Assembly (NCBI GenBank): GCA_010909165.1
Contig: VJWM01000107.1
Span: 930,001-994,000 of the forward strand
DNA from: Anthoceros angustus
Taxonomy: Eukaryota; Streptophyta; Anthocerotopsida; Anthocerotales; Anthocerotaceae
DNA length: 64,000 nucleotides
Direction of reading: 5' to 3'
Within the stretch, counting starts at the first letter, position 1, and each line of letters starts with the position of its first letter. The notes below the pieces were generated by a model. The model searched no databases. It saw only the letters and a program-made list of their open reading frames with translations, and was not told the origin of the DNA. Position numbers and translations under genes: made by a program. Positions 11,235 through 23,329 of the stretch are shown piece by piece.

Positions 11235-13415
11235 CCTTTTTTTAGCTTTTATTCGCTTGCAGGCCTGATAAGGCATTTCATTTGTTGTCTGAAGAAGAAG
11301 TGAATGAGTTACTTTCTAACTAATGAGTCTACCATCATAACATGGGCTGAATTTGCTAACCTTTAGAAAGAATGTGCACAGATTGCAACTGGACGTGGCC
11401 GAGATAAGAGCTGCACCACATGAGACAAGCGACTCTGCAAATAGAGCCCTTTGCGTGAGGTCTATTGGACTTTTTTTCTTCTGCCTCTATGGTAACTTTG
11501 GTTGGTATCGATATAAGGACAAGAATTTTGGCGTTGATGGTGAAGATGGGGAATATTTTATGTACTTTGCAACATAAAATGTTTACGCTACAACTGTCTG
11601 ACGAGTACTTTCTATTGGTCGCAGATCACTGAACTAATCAAATTGCAAGGCTCAGGTTGTGAAATTGGGGGTGTCGGGCGGGAAGGGTTGGCTATGTAGT
11701 TTATTTTTTCCCATGGTGTTTTCTTTCTCCTTTTCTCCCACTCTTGTAGCTCGCCTTCCCCCTTTCATTTTTCCCAGATTTCTTTGCTTGCCTTTGCGCC
11801 GCACTTGCACAACATCATGGTTTTTCTTGCTTAGGATTAGGTCCTTAGCTGCATCTTGTTTGCATTGCTTATCTACTCTGCCTCTTTTCGCAGCCTTCCA
11901 ATTGTGTTTCTGCTTTGCCATCATGTTGATGGCCTTCGTTTTCCATTAGAACCTGCTTATAGCCTTGTCTATTGCTGTTTTGTGGCTCTTGTTCATAGTT
12001 TTTCGTTTACATTTCCTGTTGTGCTTTCCCTTTGTTCGCGGCGCTTATTCGTCGATGTTCGTTCACGTTTCCTGTTTGCTGTGTTGTGCTTTCCCTCTGT
12101 TTGCGACCTTGTCCATATTCGGCGTGTCCTTGCGTTTCTAATCTTTTAGCGGCTCGTTCAAAGAGTTGGGGTTTTTGTTTTCACACCTTAACTTGCTACT
12201 TGGATCTCTGGCATCTTAATATAGTTTTGTTGGTTTAACCCTATTATGGTGTTGCGTATGCTGGTACCGAGTACTTTGGTGCAGGTTTAAGTGGCTAAGT
12301 TGCAACATCTTCCCTTTGTATTGAAAGTCAGTTGGTTTACGGAATAGATTTTTGTGCTAACAACCATAAGCGGTTTTTGATTTCCTTACATGTTTGGTTG
12401 CTAATCGTATCTTCTAACACGTTTGAAGTTTTATATGTCTAGTTTAGAGTTTTTTAGATAAAATATTTATATAAAATTAAATATCTTTTTACTATGAAGT
12501 AAATCCTCTCTCTTAATCCCACAAGTACGGAGAATTTTAAGATCTCTTTGGAATTCATTGCTTGGAAAACATTCACGGTTGAGATTGGAGATCATAAATC
12601 GTGTGTTTGGTATGGAATGTAGAGCTCATCAAGCTATACACTATGAGTACTCAAACCGGATGAGGAGTTTCTAGATCGGAACAATATGAACACTAAATTG
12701 GTCACCACCTACGAGACACAATTTCAATTCCTGCCTAGATTTGCATTATTGGTTACTACCCACGAGACACAATTTCTATTCTTGCCTTGATTTGTATCAT
12801 TGCTTAGGGCTGAAATCGTTTTGGGCTTGCCTACGCAATGGATTGCGGGGACTCTCCTCCCACATCAAACCATGGTATTTCATACATCCACAACCAGACA
12901 TCATAATTCGGGTTAAAATTCGGATCCGAAGCCTCTTCTTTTTGCTGCCATATGCTGGCTGCATAGGCAGCGGATTGGTTGGTTAGCAGTTGGTTGGTTG
13001 GTTGGTTGGTCGGTTGGTAGTTGGTTGTCATAGGGTTCTTGTAGCCTCAACTACACTTTTACCATGGTTTTGATTCCTTCAACATCCAGTTTATGATTCT
13101 ATGAGCATATTACTCTCGGTCATCACCCTAAGCTTAGCCATGGAGCACACCCGATGATATTGGAGGATCGGGTCTACAAAACACCATCTCAAACCCTAAT
13201 ATATGATCATCCTAGTTTCCCATATAGTCCCGAAACCCCCAAGCACTCACTTTGAAGGCTCCGTCCTTGTTTTGAGTTAACTTTCACCATTGAAGCGCGC
13301 GGGTCGGCTCGTAACGAGGCCGCGCCTTTACGTGAGCAAAATGTCGGCGCGGCTCGTACCGAGGTCGTAAGCAGAATGTGGGCCTGACTGCCTAGAGTCA
13401 TGGCGCAAAGAGTAT
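11235..13415. other. Intergenic; no recognised gene
   Basis: 11650-12240 is pyrimidine-rich and produces ORFs of skewed composition with no family match. 12400-12960 is AT-rich. A GGTT-type microsatellite lies at 12974-13028. Confidence 0.5.
12974..13028. repeat. GGTT microsatellite
   Basis: Imperfect run of TTGG/GGTT tetramers. Confidence 0.85.
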
Positions 13416-13570
13416 GCCAGGCAATGTTGTGACCATCTCATCGATATAGATCCTCAAAACGTGTCTTCGTATGCAATACTGGCCAGCATGTGTGCGAACG
13501 CCGGTAAGTGGTCAGAAGCAGTTAAGATAGAAGACTCGAGAAAGGCCGCAGGTGCATGCGGTGGAAGGGA
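13416..13570 (+). pseudogene. PPR protein fragment (E-domain region)
   Basis: Translation gives a CCDHLIDIDPQNVSSYAILA stretch followed by MCANAGKWSEAVKI. This matches the E/E+ pattern of plant PPR proteins (LDP..., YVLLSN.YA..G.W) and the equivalent FESIVRLDPQ...YVLMANAYADAGRW of the PPR gene at 24558. No PPR repeats precede it and no deaminase domain follows, so it is a relic. It is too diverged to be a recent copy of the intact genes. Confidence 0.65.
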
Positions 13571-14443
13571 TCAACGGTGGAGAGGCAAATCAATGTAGCA
13601 ACCTTGGTACAGTAGAAAGTCTTGTCGTTTCAAGGTAGCAACTCCAGACTTTCGCTTACACATTCCGAAGGGATGTCATGAGTTGGCTTGTTGGTCCAGA
13701 CGAGCCAACTAACAAGGAGACTGTGCTTCACACCCCAATCCGTCCATGAAGCTAAGTAAAGAGAGCTGTCACAGCAATACTTCACCTGCGTTTCGATGCC
13801 TAAAGGAATCTTGTGTGGCTAATCCTGAGCTCGCTAGAGATAAACAGACAACGGGGGCTCGGTTCGCACATCAACAATTCCTGCTTAGGGTGCAAACGGC
13901 TAGTGTGAAGTGAACAAAAATCCCGCCGGGTCCATGCTTTCAAGGGGAAACCAGAGTACCAGTCAGGCAGTTCATGGGCAGTGACATCCTTCGACTGCTT
14001 GTCATGGGTGCATGCACCGCCTGTAATGAAGGATTTCATCATGGCATTTCATGTCTCACCACCTTCTCACAAACACGCCACGAGCACCCATATCATCCCA
14101 CCTTGCTTACATGTGTACCAAACTGTTGGCCAAGAAAATTTCATCCTTTAGCCCTCCTCTCCATTCTGAGTGACGCTGCTCCCTGCCTCCATCCTGAGCT
14201 GCCCACAGTTGCACATGCCTGCATGAGGGACAAAAAAGTCACTGAAACAGGTACAGCAGGTATCCAGGCGTCTCTAGGCACGACCGCAAGCATGTGGCAA
14301 ACACTTTCAAACAGGCGGTAGGTGAATACAGAGCCACTCAGGAGATGGTACGAAGTCTGGAGTGACCAACCAAACCTAACGTGGAGATAAATGTTGTTGT
14401 CGTCGCTTCTGTAAGGCCTGGTTCTCAGAGGCTTCAGACCGAT
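13571..14443. other. Intergenic; nothing recognised
   Basis: Short ORFs only, with no family resemblance. Confidence 0.5.
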
Positions 14444-14716
14444 CTACCTCAGCGCGCGGCATTTTCCGATGGCTGTCAGCAGGCGCAGGCGCACGTTCCA
14501 CTGCCACCCTCCGCAGTGTTGACACTCCCTGTACGCGTCCTGGCAATTGCAATCGAAGTAGCTCCCCCACAGATCCACAGATGGGAGTTCTTGCAGCGCT
14601 GGCGAGTCGGACTCCAGCTCTGCAAGCAATGCATGCAGCTGAGGCTTCACCCTGGTATCTCTCAACGATTTCGCCAAGGTTTCGCCCCTGCCTTTCTTTT
14701 CCCACGAGGTGCCCAT
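14444..14716 (-). CDS. Hypothetical small ORF, 90 residues, possible exon
   Basis: Not recognised. The translation has balanced composition, a helical-looking first half and a cysteine-rich patch (CNCQDAYRECQHCGGW) followed by RLRLLTAIGKC, which looks more protein-like than the other frames. No start context, partner exon or family could be assigned, so it may be an exon of a decayed gene next to the F-box relic, or chance. Confidence 0.25.
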   Translation of the reverse strand: MGTSWEKKGRGETLAKSLRDTRVKPQLHALLAELESDSPALQELPSVDLWGSYFDCNCQDAYRECQHCGGWQWNVRLRLLTAIGKCRALR

Positions 14717-14855
14717 GATAGAGATGTGATGCAGGCTGATGTTGGTGGACAGACATTGAATCAGGTCGAGGGAGGAATAAGGCTGCCTGGCTCAGCATTC
14801 TTCTGCCGGTCAAGCAATTACATACATAGCAAACCAAAGCTGACAATTCGGGAGC

Positions 14856-15478
14856 ATGGAGGATGTGCGCCCAGAGCTGGTGGAGAGGAACTTGCGCCCG
14901 GGGCTGGTGGAAAGGATCCTGCGCCAGGAGCTTGTGGAGAAGATCTTGGCGGTCATGCCTAGAGACGACGCCATCCGGGCAGGAGTGGTGTGTCACCAAT
15001 GGCTCAATATAGTGTCCTCCCCATCCTTCAGCAAGCTCTGCAGCTGGACCTTGTCAGCATGTGACAAGGTATGCTTTCCAGCAATGTTCTCGCGTGGGTC
15101 ACTGGCCGGATGGGACCTGGACCTGGAGCAGCAGAAGAACAAGCTGCCAAGTTTGGCTCCTGTGTTCGGTCTTTTTCCACCATGTGTCTGGCGAGTCAGA
15201 AGGGATTGCTTTGCCTGACTTTGCAAAAGGAGACTTTGATAACCAATCCTGTGACGGGGGACAGTGAGAGGGTTGCCTTGTTTGAGGTCGCGGATTGAAG
15301 GTGACAGGGAGCTGGCCGGGTGTTACAGTTCCTCCTTGTCTAGTGCATCTTTGGAGGTTGATTACGATGGGCAGTCGTACACCCTGCTGGGTGTGTGCAG
15401 AAGAAAGGCTGGGGGGGAGAGTCTTGCGGCAGGTCCTGCCAGGGTTGTGCTGTATGGATCAGGGTCTTCGTCTTGGAC
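14856..15478 (+). pseudogene. F-box (kelch-type) protein fragment with frameshifts
   Basis: It starts with ATG. An F-box-like segment (ELVEKILAVMPRDDAIRAGV, then VCHQWLNIVSSPSFSKLC) covers residues 28-63. Further F-box/kelch-associated pieces follow in other frames: GLLCLTLQKETLITNPVTG near 15200 (frame +2) and VDYDGQSYTLLGVCRRK plus a WTV end near 15355-15480 (frame 0 again). Two frameshifts are needed. At about 15479 the homology stops and sequence copied from the telomere-binding gene begins, so the kelch half is missing. F-box proteins are substrate adaptors of SCF ubiquitin ligases; this copy is probably dead. Confidence 0.6.
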
Positions 15479-15926
15479 CGTGTATGCTCATTCCTACCCT
15501 TCGTCTTTTTAATTTTCCCCGCAATCCTTTTTTTCAGCAGTTCTGCTTCTGCTTATTTTATTTGCGAGGAGCAGGAAATGGCCTTTACTTACGTGGTTGA
15601 GCCTCGCCGATTCTTGAACGCCTGTCTGCTGGTCCTGTTTGTGCTGGTTGTGTTCACTTGTGTCTGGTCCGTTTGCTTCTAGGGCCGTGGAGAAGCTGGT
15701 CGACAGCCATCAGAGATGGGCGGACGAGCTGGCTTTTTTAAACTGCTCGTAACTGAGATGCCTGCAATTTTTGCAGGATGCAAGGGTTGGGCAAGAGCAG
15801 AGGAAAGTGACAAGCTTAAGCAGAAATGCTCGCAGGTTGCAGACAGCATGTTGGTCACGTCTAGCCAGATTCTTTAAAATGGAAACTCTCCCTGCTTGGG
15901 ACCGTGTCATTCAGGGTTAGAGGAAG
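15479..15926 (+). pseudogene. Copied 5' fragment of the telomere-binding protein gene
   Basis: Homologous to 3450-3900, including the leader acceptor, the ATG region, the short intron and the start of exon 2 (GGCCGTGGAGA-AGCTGGTCGACAG). The LLATVAG coding segment is altered by a substitution (KLL for ELL), an inserted segment and a stop. The intron is retained, so this is a DNA-level duplication, not a processed copy. It abuts the F-box relic directly. Confidence 0.85.
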
Positions 15927-16441
15927 CATGTTGCACTAAACTTCAGGAAAACATCGGAAACTTCAAGGAAGACATTGGCATCCCGGAACTGTATGGCGGA
16001 AAGAAGGGCCTTCCATGGAGTTTCAAGGGAAAGAATTTCGCGACGTAGGCAACTCGCAGAGTGGAAGCATAACCGCTGGAGCTGAGAGCTGCGGTGCAAC
16101 TACAGGGTACACTTGTTTTCAAGGCTTCATACCTGGCATGTAACGCATTCGCATAAAGCCTGAATCATTGATTTAACGAAGAGGCAGGGAAGCTGACCTT
16201 CCCCGAGAGGGTGGAAGGGAGCACCCTACGCAATGGTGGACCCAAGAACGACCAGGAAAAAAAAGATAAAGGCAGATAAACGCGCATGATGGAAGAATTT
16301 CCTAACTTACGCACAATCAGTGTGCTACACTTCGTAAGCGCATTCCATTGTCTGAGGCTATACGCAGACATGCCTGGCACATTTCTACCGAATGTGCCCA
16401 ATGGGAGGTGAGTTTTTGTAAGACGCGGGATATGATTTCAT

Positions 16442-17673
16442 TCAGGCTGCATGCGCCTGTAGCATTCGATCTGGCAGTTCGAACTTCTTCTGCCAGCCTT
16501 GAATGATGAGAGCATCCGGAGAGTCTGTCTTCTGGAAGCTAGGCCGCGACTCCATTTCCTAAAAACTTGCAAAGCCGAACATCGTCAGGGCACCCGCTCG
16601 GGGCTGGGCAAAGCAAGGTTTTACGTTTAAAGCAAGGTTTTACGTTTGTTACCTGCACGTAGTTCTGAACTGCTTTGAATTCCTCAGGAATGCAGAAGCC
16701 GTAGAAGTGCTCGAGAGCAACTCTGGCATGCCTCAGTTTTGGAGCCAGGGCGAAGTCGGAAATAGTAGGTTCGTCTCCCGCTATATAGGGACCCTGCGTA
16801 TCAACCAGAGCCCCGTCGTGTTAGGCTTTCCTTTGAAGCTTTTCACCGTTTAGTGATGGTGAACTTGAGTCCCAAGTTTTCACTTACATGCTTCTTCAGT
16901 TCTTCATCCAAAGACTGAAGCTGCTTCACATACTCTTCCTTGGATGGATCCTCCGGATTCTTCTTCTTTAACCAGGCCGTGAATGCCGGAAACAAGCCCT
17001 CCCCCCTGAGACAATGCGCTGCTGTAAGCGCGACCTTCTCGATTCTGGAAGCGGGAACCGATGTCCTCTATGGAAGTTGCAAATGCTTACACTTTCGTAT
17101 ATTCCTCAGGTGTTTTGAGGGAAGGCTCGGGATATTTCTCCTCAAGGTATTGCGCGATCTCTTGAGAGTCCTGTAGCCAGAAGTCTCCATCCCGGAGCAC
17201 CGGCATCAGCCCCGAGGGATTCTTCTCGATAAACCTGAGCATACACACGGCATTGTTAGAATGTAGCCGAGTCCAATTCATTTCTCGCGTAGGAGATCGA
17301 GAGCTCTACCAGCCGGGCTTGTCGGGCCCTTCCTGGATGTAGGTGGCTGTGTATGGAAGCCCCTTCTCTGCAAGATTTGGTTTCAAGGTTAGCTTTCATC
17401 ACCAGATTCCATTCCTCATCTAGTATTTCTAAACAGCTACCATTGATTCAACATATTGAAGTCACCTTCAAGCTCCAGATAAACGCTCTGAGAGAACGGA
17501 CCTGCAAGGAAGGACGATGAACATTGTGAGCCACACTGACCAAATCTATCAAACAATGGAATCAGGCATGCTGATCGCGAGCAATAGTGCTCACAGTCTC
17601 CGCGTTCCTTGCTTGGGCTGCCAGTGCCTGATTTTGCCTTGCCGAAGGCTTCCAAATCCGGTTTTTGAGCCAT
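16442..17673 (-). CDS. DHAR: Dehydroascorbate reductase (GST superfamily)
   Basis: Reduces dehydroascorbate to ascorbate with glutathione; acts in the ascorbate-glutathione cycle. Seven exons (minus strand): 17673-17595, 17501-17466, 17367-17310, 17234-17091, 17005-16888, 16793-16653, 16531-16442. All borders are GT-AG with consistent phase, giving 221 residues; plant DHARs are about 210-270. The catalytic Cys27 of the CPFS motif is split across intron 1 (T|GT). Other family landmarks are ELEEKGLPY, NPSGLMPVL, LEEKYPEPSLKTP, HGPYIAGDE, SDFALAPKL and the C-terminal KTDSPDALIIQGWQKK. No transit peptide is evident (MAQKPDLEAFGKAKSG), so a cytosolic form is likely. The last exon and flank were duplicated to 9120-9620. 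Confidence 0.93.
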
Positions 17674-18616
17674 GGTGCGAATTCTTAATCTGCTTTCGAA
17701 CTGAGTGTTCCCGCCGAATCTAGCTCCAGATGCGATGAAAAAACTGACGGGCTTATGGGGCAAATTGTTAGGGAGCGCGGCAAGGAGAGACTGAACAACC
17801 GCTGGCGGAGCTCTCATGAGGGCGGTGCAACAATGCATTTTGCGTCTACGGACCTGTCTCCAGAGCATTAAACCAGTGTGCGATGACAGAAAGAAAACGG
17901 GCCTCCAAGAACATGCAGAATGCCATATGGCATCTGACTTGGGTCCAGAACAAGAGGCCAAGTGGAAACATGCATGATACTGCAGCACGGAGCCCAGGCT
18001 TGAGCTTGCCAGTATCAGCTCATAAGTTAAACAACGACGAATCAACTCAGCTGAGTTAATTACAAAACGATTGTCTCGCTTCCACAAACATACTGCTCGT
18101 ACAGAGCTTTTGCAGCCCACTAAACCGCTGACCTGGCCTATCGAGAATGGGACGCATTAGTTTCTGTGGCCAGACGTCACGCGCAGAGGCAAGCCTTGCT
18201 AAGACACTACCTCATCCCCATTAGAACCTTTGGAGAATCCTTTGCATGGGATCCTCTGGTTTGCGGATCTTCTTTGAGAGTACAGTCTCTACGGGACATT
18301 GCCAGAAAGATTATTCCTTCCTGCGCGCATGGCAAGCTCCAAGATCCGAACCTGGATTTCTGCACAGATGGAAAATGAGGTTATTTGGAGCGTCCCTTGG
18401 GAGATGTATGAAGGTTGGAACCAGCTCAATCCAGAGCGGAACACGCAGCTTACAACCCACCTGCTTCTCGGCCTTCCCCGTTGCAGCCCACTCCTCCAGC
18501 TTGGGATGTGTGGCACCCTGGAAACTGAGTCAATACATCCCAAGATCATACCCGAGAGGTGAGGTGGCTCCCTCGACAACTCAGCTCTCACACACAGTGC
18601 TATGACCGACTTTGAG
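17674..18616. other. Intergenic between DHAR start and SMG8 stop
   Basis: Contains the DHAR promoter and the SMG8 3' UTR, since both genes run leftwards. ORFs here show no family features. No clear TATA box position could be fixed. Confidence 0.5.
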
Positions 18617-21600
18617 CTACCGCATGATTTTCTCAGCCCCGGTTGTTAGAGTAAACAAAGCGGTGCCCTTCAGAAGCCAAGCAGTATGCTCCGGTTTGTC
18701 TCTCTTGTGTAGAAGTGCCGTCCTTGTTCCATCGTTGAGCTCAGTAAAGTACACGAATGGAAGACGCAGGCTTAGAAAGCTGTCTGGTGGTAGGACGAGG
18801 TCACAACCTACACTGAACTTCACTGCTGACAGCATAGGCTTCGCATAACCCTCCTACACAGCAAAGCATTATTGAAATCCTGCTAAAAGGAGGGGGGAAC
18901 GCAAAATGCACATAACGCCAACATTTAAATACTCGTATCAAAAGAGATCATGAGGTTACCCCGAACTCCACAATGGGACAGGAGGCTAGCAAAAGCGGTG
19001 AAGGAGGTGTAACCTGTTCAACAAACCTGTTGGGTCAATAGATGTGCAGCATCCAAAACAAAGGACGCGACACCCAAGTACCTTCCATTTTGGCCTTTTA
19101 GAAGTCCGTCTTACCAGAAAAATTCGTTGAAGCTGAGAGACTGTTCCAGCAAAGACCACTCCATCCTTCTTTTGAGGTGCGCGGCCAGCTACCTCACAGT
19201 ATGGACAGTTCATAAAGATCGGCAAGTTGGTATTTAGCAGCGTGCGCGCCTCTCCTGATCCTTCCTGAATACTAAAACTCTCTACCTCAGCCAAAGAGCT
19301 AAAGCCTTTCTCCGCAACAAACCCAACTGCAGCATGGCCCAGAGAATCAGATGTCGAGTTGGGATGTGCTGCACTAGATTTTGTTCCCGACGAAAAAGGC
19401 TTTGAGTTTGCAGCTTTGCGGTCCTGCTTGCTTTGCTTGGAAGAGCCTGAGTGGTTCTCAGTTTCCTGCTTTACCACGGCTCCAGGTTGCTGCGGAACTG
19501 AAGGGCTCAATCTGTCAAGGTGCTCGACTGAGAGAAAGAATCTATGCCCGGCAGGGCACTCGTGCTCAAACCCCACATAGACCCGCACATGCTGAGTTAC
19601 TGTGGCTGCCTGACTGTTGGTTAAGATAAATTTGGGAAGCGCCTGCGGCTCCCGATTAACTTCGTCACCCCGTACAGCAGGCCGCTCCAGAGCCTTCACC
19701 TTTGTCTCCCCAAAACGACCAGTCCCTTGAGGGATGTTTGATTCAGAGACCTTGGCAGGAGCATGTGAACTGCTCTCTTTCTTTTCCCTAGCAGATCCCT
19801 TGCTCTGCTTCATATTAACCACAGACTGGCGATCGTTCTTTTGAGGAAGAGGAGGAAATGCAGGATCCCCAAAGAAATTCAATCTCGTGATGACTTCTGT
19901 GGATGCCTTCCTTGTTTCAGGAACAGAAGATACTGCCCGCAAAAAGCCCATCTTCGGCTCTTCTGGAGACCCTTTAGCAGCACCGGATAGCTTGCTAGTC
20001 GGCTTTGCCTCCTCACTGACTCCTAGCTGTGATTCAACATTCCCTGCCCCTGCCTGGAGCGCAGGATCAGGAGACTTCTTGATCTCATCGGACAAGTTGT
20101 TTATCCCAGTTGGGATATTCCTCACAGTCGCAGTGGGAAGAGCTTGTGGCAGAGTCTCCGCGCGTCCTGATGCCTTGGCACAAACTATAGGCAGATCCCA
20201 TACTGCCAGATGATTCTGATTTGGAATGAAACCGCTTTGAGGGAGGCCACTGGATGGTTGATAGTATTGCGCACTTCCCAACCGAACAAGACTCCACGCT
20301 GCTGCTCCCAGAGGCTTATTATCTTCACTCTCTGGTAGAACAATTGTTGGCAACATGTCTTCACAATTTGGAAACTGGAAAAAGGTCACGTTTGCGCTTT
20401 CATAATCAAAGGGATCTTTCCGGAGCCTTCTTGACCTACCACAGGCACATGCATGAAGGAATACAACTCCACTAGAGTGTGACCTCCCAGCATGCTTGTC
20501 CTTGCCAGCACCTGCAACCTTCTTGTCATCCTGTTGCTTTCCTTCGAGATCAGGTACACTTTTAGCCCCTGACCCTTTCACGTCTTCTGGAACTTCATGT
20601 ACTTGGTGTGTACATGGCCTCCCGGTGAGACTTTCTGCATCACAAAGTTGCCTACCAGATCTCCATATCGTCTCACACTCCAGCTTTAACTTGTCCATAT
20701 ACATAGGAACTGCAGGTCCTCGTACCGTAGATCGAAACGAGCGAACAGCTTTCTCCAAATTGATAGTATGCAGAGAAGTGGGATAGCATGGCGGGAGACC
20801 TTTCAGGTACACCTCCCGAGCGGCAGGCATTGCTCTCTTGCACCAAGCAGCTGAAAACTTAAAATCCAAATGAGTTCCACCTTCAAGACATGCTACAGCA
20901 GCTTCCACCGTACCCTTGCTCTGAGCTATGCCCAAAACACCCCTGCCACTGAGTAACAGCCCTGGCGATCCTTTCCTCAGGATAGCTCGAGAGCCTTCCA
21001 AGATCCTGGGAGAAGCAGGCCGTTCAACATCCTCAGTCACTCTAGTCTCACAGCTTGAGAGCGCCTCAGCGATAAGCCTGGATGCTGCAAGCCAGGTAAC
21101 CATACTAGGAAGCTCAGGAGGATTGCATAGAGGTTTTGATCCACCACTTGTCCCAGCAACAGACCCAGCAGCTGCAGAGGCTGCAGCAGCTGCCGCAGCG
21201 GCTGCAACCATGCCAACTCCAGCAGAGCCTCCAGCTGGACTGTTGGAAATCCCACCTCTGCCCCTCAGGATCTCTGCCTGCCGTGAGAGGAATTCCTTCA
21301 TAATCTGTAAGTCCTCCCCAGCCGGACCACTCTTTCCAACAAGATCCAGCAGAGTGTCTTCTGAGCCCCATTTACCATCTAACATGTCCTCCAGCGCATC
21401 TGTTGCGGCATCCAGGGAATCACCACTCTGATTGGATGACCTCTCCACAAGAACAACTGCCCTGGATGGATCCAACACGAAAAGTGCACCTCCCCCTCCA
21501 CCACCGGGAAGCGAGGAGACAACACTGCCAGGGCCTCTAGGGCCCATTCCCGATCCAACTCCAGACCCCAGAGGCCCAGGGTCGCCAGCTGTTGCAACAG

Positions 21601-23329
21601 TCTTACACTTCTTCAGCAGAAACCGTAGTTGAGTTTCAATGGCAGTCTGGATCTTCTTTCGGGACCCTGCCTCCACCTTACTGGGTGACCTGTTGAGAGT
21701 GGCAGTTGAAGACTTTGTCGGAAATGTGTGCCTTGTGAGGGCCATGGTGGATGGAGCAGCAGAGAGCTGAGAAGAAGAGCTGGAACTCCCTGATTCCGTC
21801 GCTTCCTCGGTGCGCCCTGCAGAGGATGGTGACCCATCTGCTGAGTCCCCTATGAAGACAAAGAGGATGACCGGGGTGCACTGCCCTGGAAATAAAACTG
21901 GGGCAGAGCCTGACATGAGCGCAATGATTGAAGTTTGCCGACCAGTTGCACCATTTCTCCCAGAGGAATTGCTAGATGCTAGAGAGACAGGCCTTAGAGG
22001 AGAGGGTCTGCCTGTGCCTGGAGCCAACGGTATCAACCCGGGAAGCACTTGACTTTTTACAAAAGGTGCTAAAGAATGCTTAGCAGACTGCAGAATGCGG
22101 AAGGTGCGCAGGCATCGAGGGTCAAAATGAGCTCCCTCCTGCACAAATAGTATCACATGGCATACCTTCGGGTTGCCAAGGCGAGACTGTGTTAGCCAAT
22201 CACCAAATTAGGTCTACAAGAACGGGAAAGGGACAAAGACTGCACTCCAATTCAACAGTGCTAGCCTAGGTGGCCAACAGAAGATACAAAGCACTTGTAT
22301 ACTCCAGCACTTGTTAGCACAACATTGTCCCTGTCATAACAAGTTGAACAAAATCACTCACGATTCTGCAGCCGTGCCACCACAAGAGCTTCATCATTCA
22401 GGGGCAAAGCTTTAGTGGAAGACCTTACAGAGAACATGAAAAGCAGACCACGCAGTCCTTCAGCTTCCTGCTGCTCCAACGACGACGACGACGACGACGA
22501 CGGCAGCTCGTCCTCAGGCCTGCCGGAAGCCCCCTGCTTGGCGCGTTCCGTCAAGAGAGCGTCTAGCGAGCTCCAACAGAACTGCACATAGAGCACCCCC
22601 TTGTCCTCATCACAGTAGTGCTTCAGCCGGCTCTGAAACGACACCCCCGCCTTCCTCCCATCCCTGTCCTGCTGCTGCACACTCCCCCCGCGCTCCCGAA
22701 CCCTCCCTTGCCCTACATCCCCATCCTTCCTGTCCTCCTGCCCCCCCTTCCTCCTCGGACTCTCCATCCTCCTCCCCCCTGCTCCTGCATCCCCCAACCT
22801 CCCCGCGTTCTCATCCTCGGACTGCGATCCCGCTCTGCCCTCCGCCTTCTTCCCTCTCCCACTGACATAAAACGCCCTCTCCTCCCTATACATCTCCTTC
22901 CCCACCCGCACCTCCTCCCCGCTCCTTCTCCTCCCTCTCCTCTCCTCTCCTCTCCTCTCCTCCCTCCCAGCCCTCCTCCCCGCCTCGCCCGCCTCCACAC
23001 CGGGCAGCGAACACCTGGCCATCAAGAAGGCGGTCCAGAAGCTGCGCCACATCCTCCTCCACGGCTCCAATTGCCCCTACCACAACCACGCCGCCTGCCC
23101 CGCCGGCTCCAGCAACCCCGGCTGCAGCAGCCGCATTACTCCCAGCCCCCGCGGGCCCCGACGCCGACGCCGAGGCCGAGGACGCAGAAGCCGATGCCGT
23201 AGGGCTCCCGGAGACCGCCGTCCCAGAAGCAGCAGCAAAGGCAGCGGCTGGCGGGAAGGCTCCCACGGGAGACGCAGCCCCGGCGGACGACGGAGGCGGA
23301 GGTTGCCGACTGAGCACACGCATACTCAT
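18617..23329 (-). CDS. SMG8: SMG8, nonsense-mediated mRNA decay factor (SMG1 kinase regulator)
   Basis: SMG8 binds SMG9 and the SMG1 kinase and restrains UPF1 phosphorylation in NMD. Start ATG at 23329-23327. The first part holds VVVVGAIGAVEEDVAQLLDR and, further on, HYCDEDKGVLYVQFC. An intron follows a donor near 22362. The main exon (about 22186-19115) has HVILFVQEGAHFDPR, the CACGRSRRLRKDPFDYESAN core, SLVRLGSAQYYQPSSGLPQS and YVGFEHECPAGHRF. The last exon, 18853-18617, has SVGCDLVLPPDSFLSLRLPF. Total length is about 1,400 residues. Oddities: the N-terminal frame (open to 22886) and the downstream frame (open from 23070) differ and switch inside a GA-rich tract. The phase of the 22362 donor to the next acceptor is also uncertain. 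Ala/Gly/Ser-rich segments and a poly-Ser run (22481-22503) are low-complexity. Confidence 0.9.
22923..22975. repeat. CTCTC/GGAGA pentamer microsatellite inside SMG8 exon 1
   Basis: Seven or so TCTCC units, giving Glu/Arg-rich protein on the coding strand. The SMG8 reading frame changes at or near this tract. Confidence 0.85.

Noticed and set aside
11659-12238. Phe/Leu/Ser-rich ORFs that look like membrane proteins
   Set aside because: They come from a pyrimidine-rich tract read in several frames; no conserved motif or exon structure.
18166-18605. Overlapping ORFs between DHAR and SMG8
   Set aside because: Several frames are open on both strands, with no family features; treated as 3' UTR or spacer.
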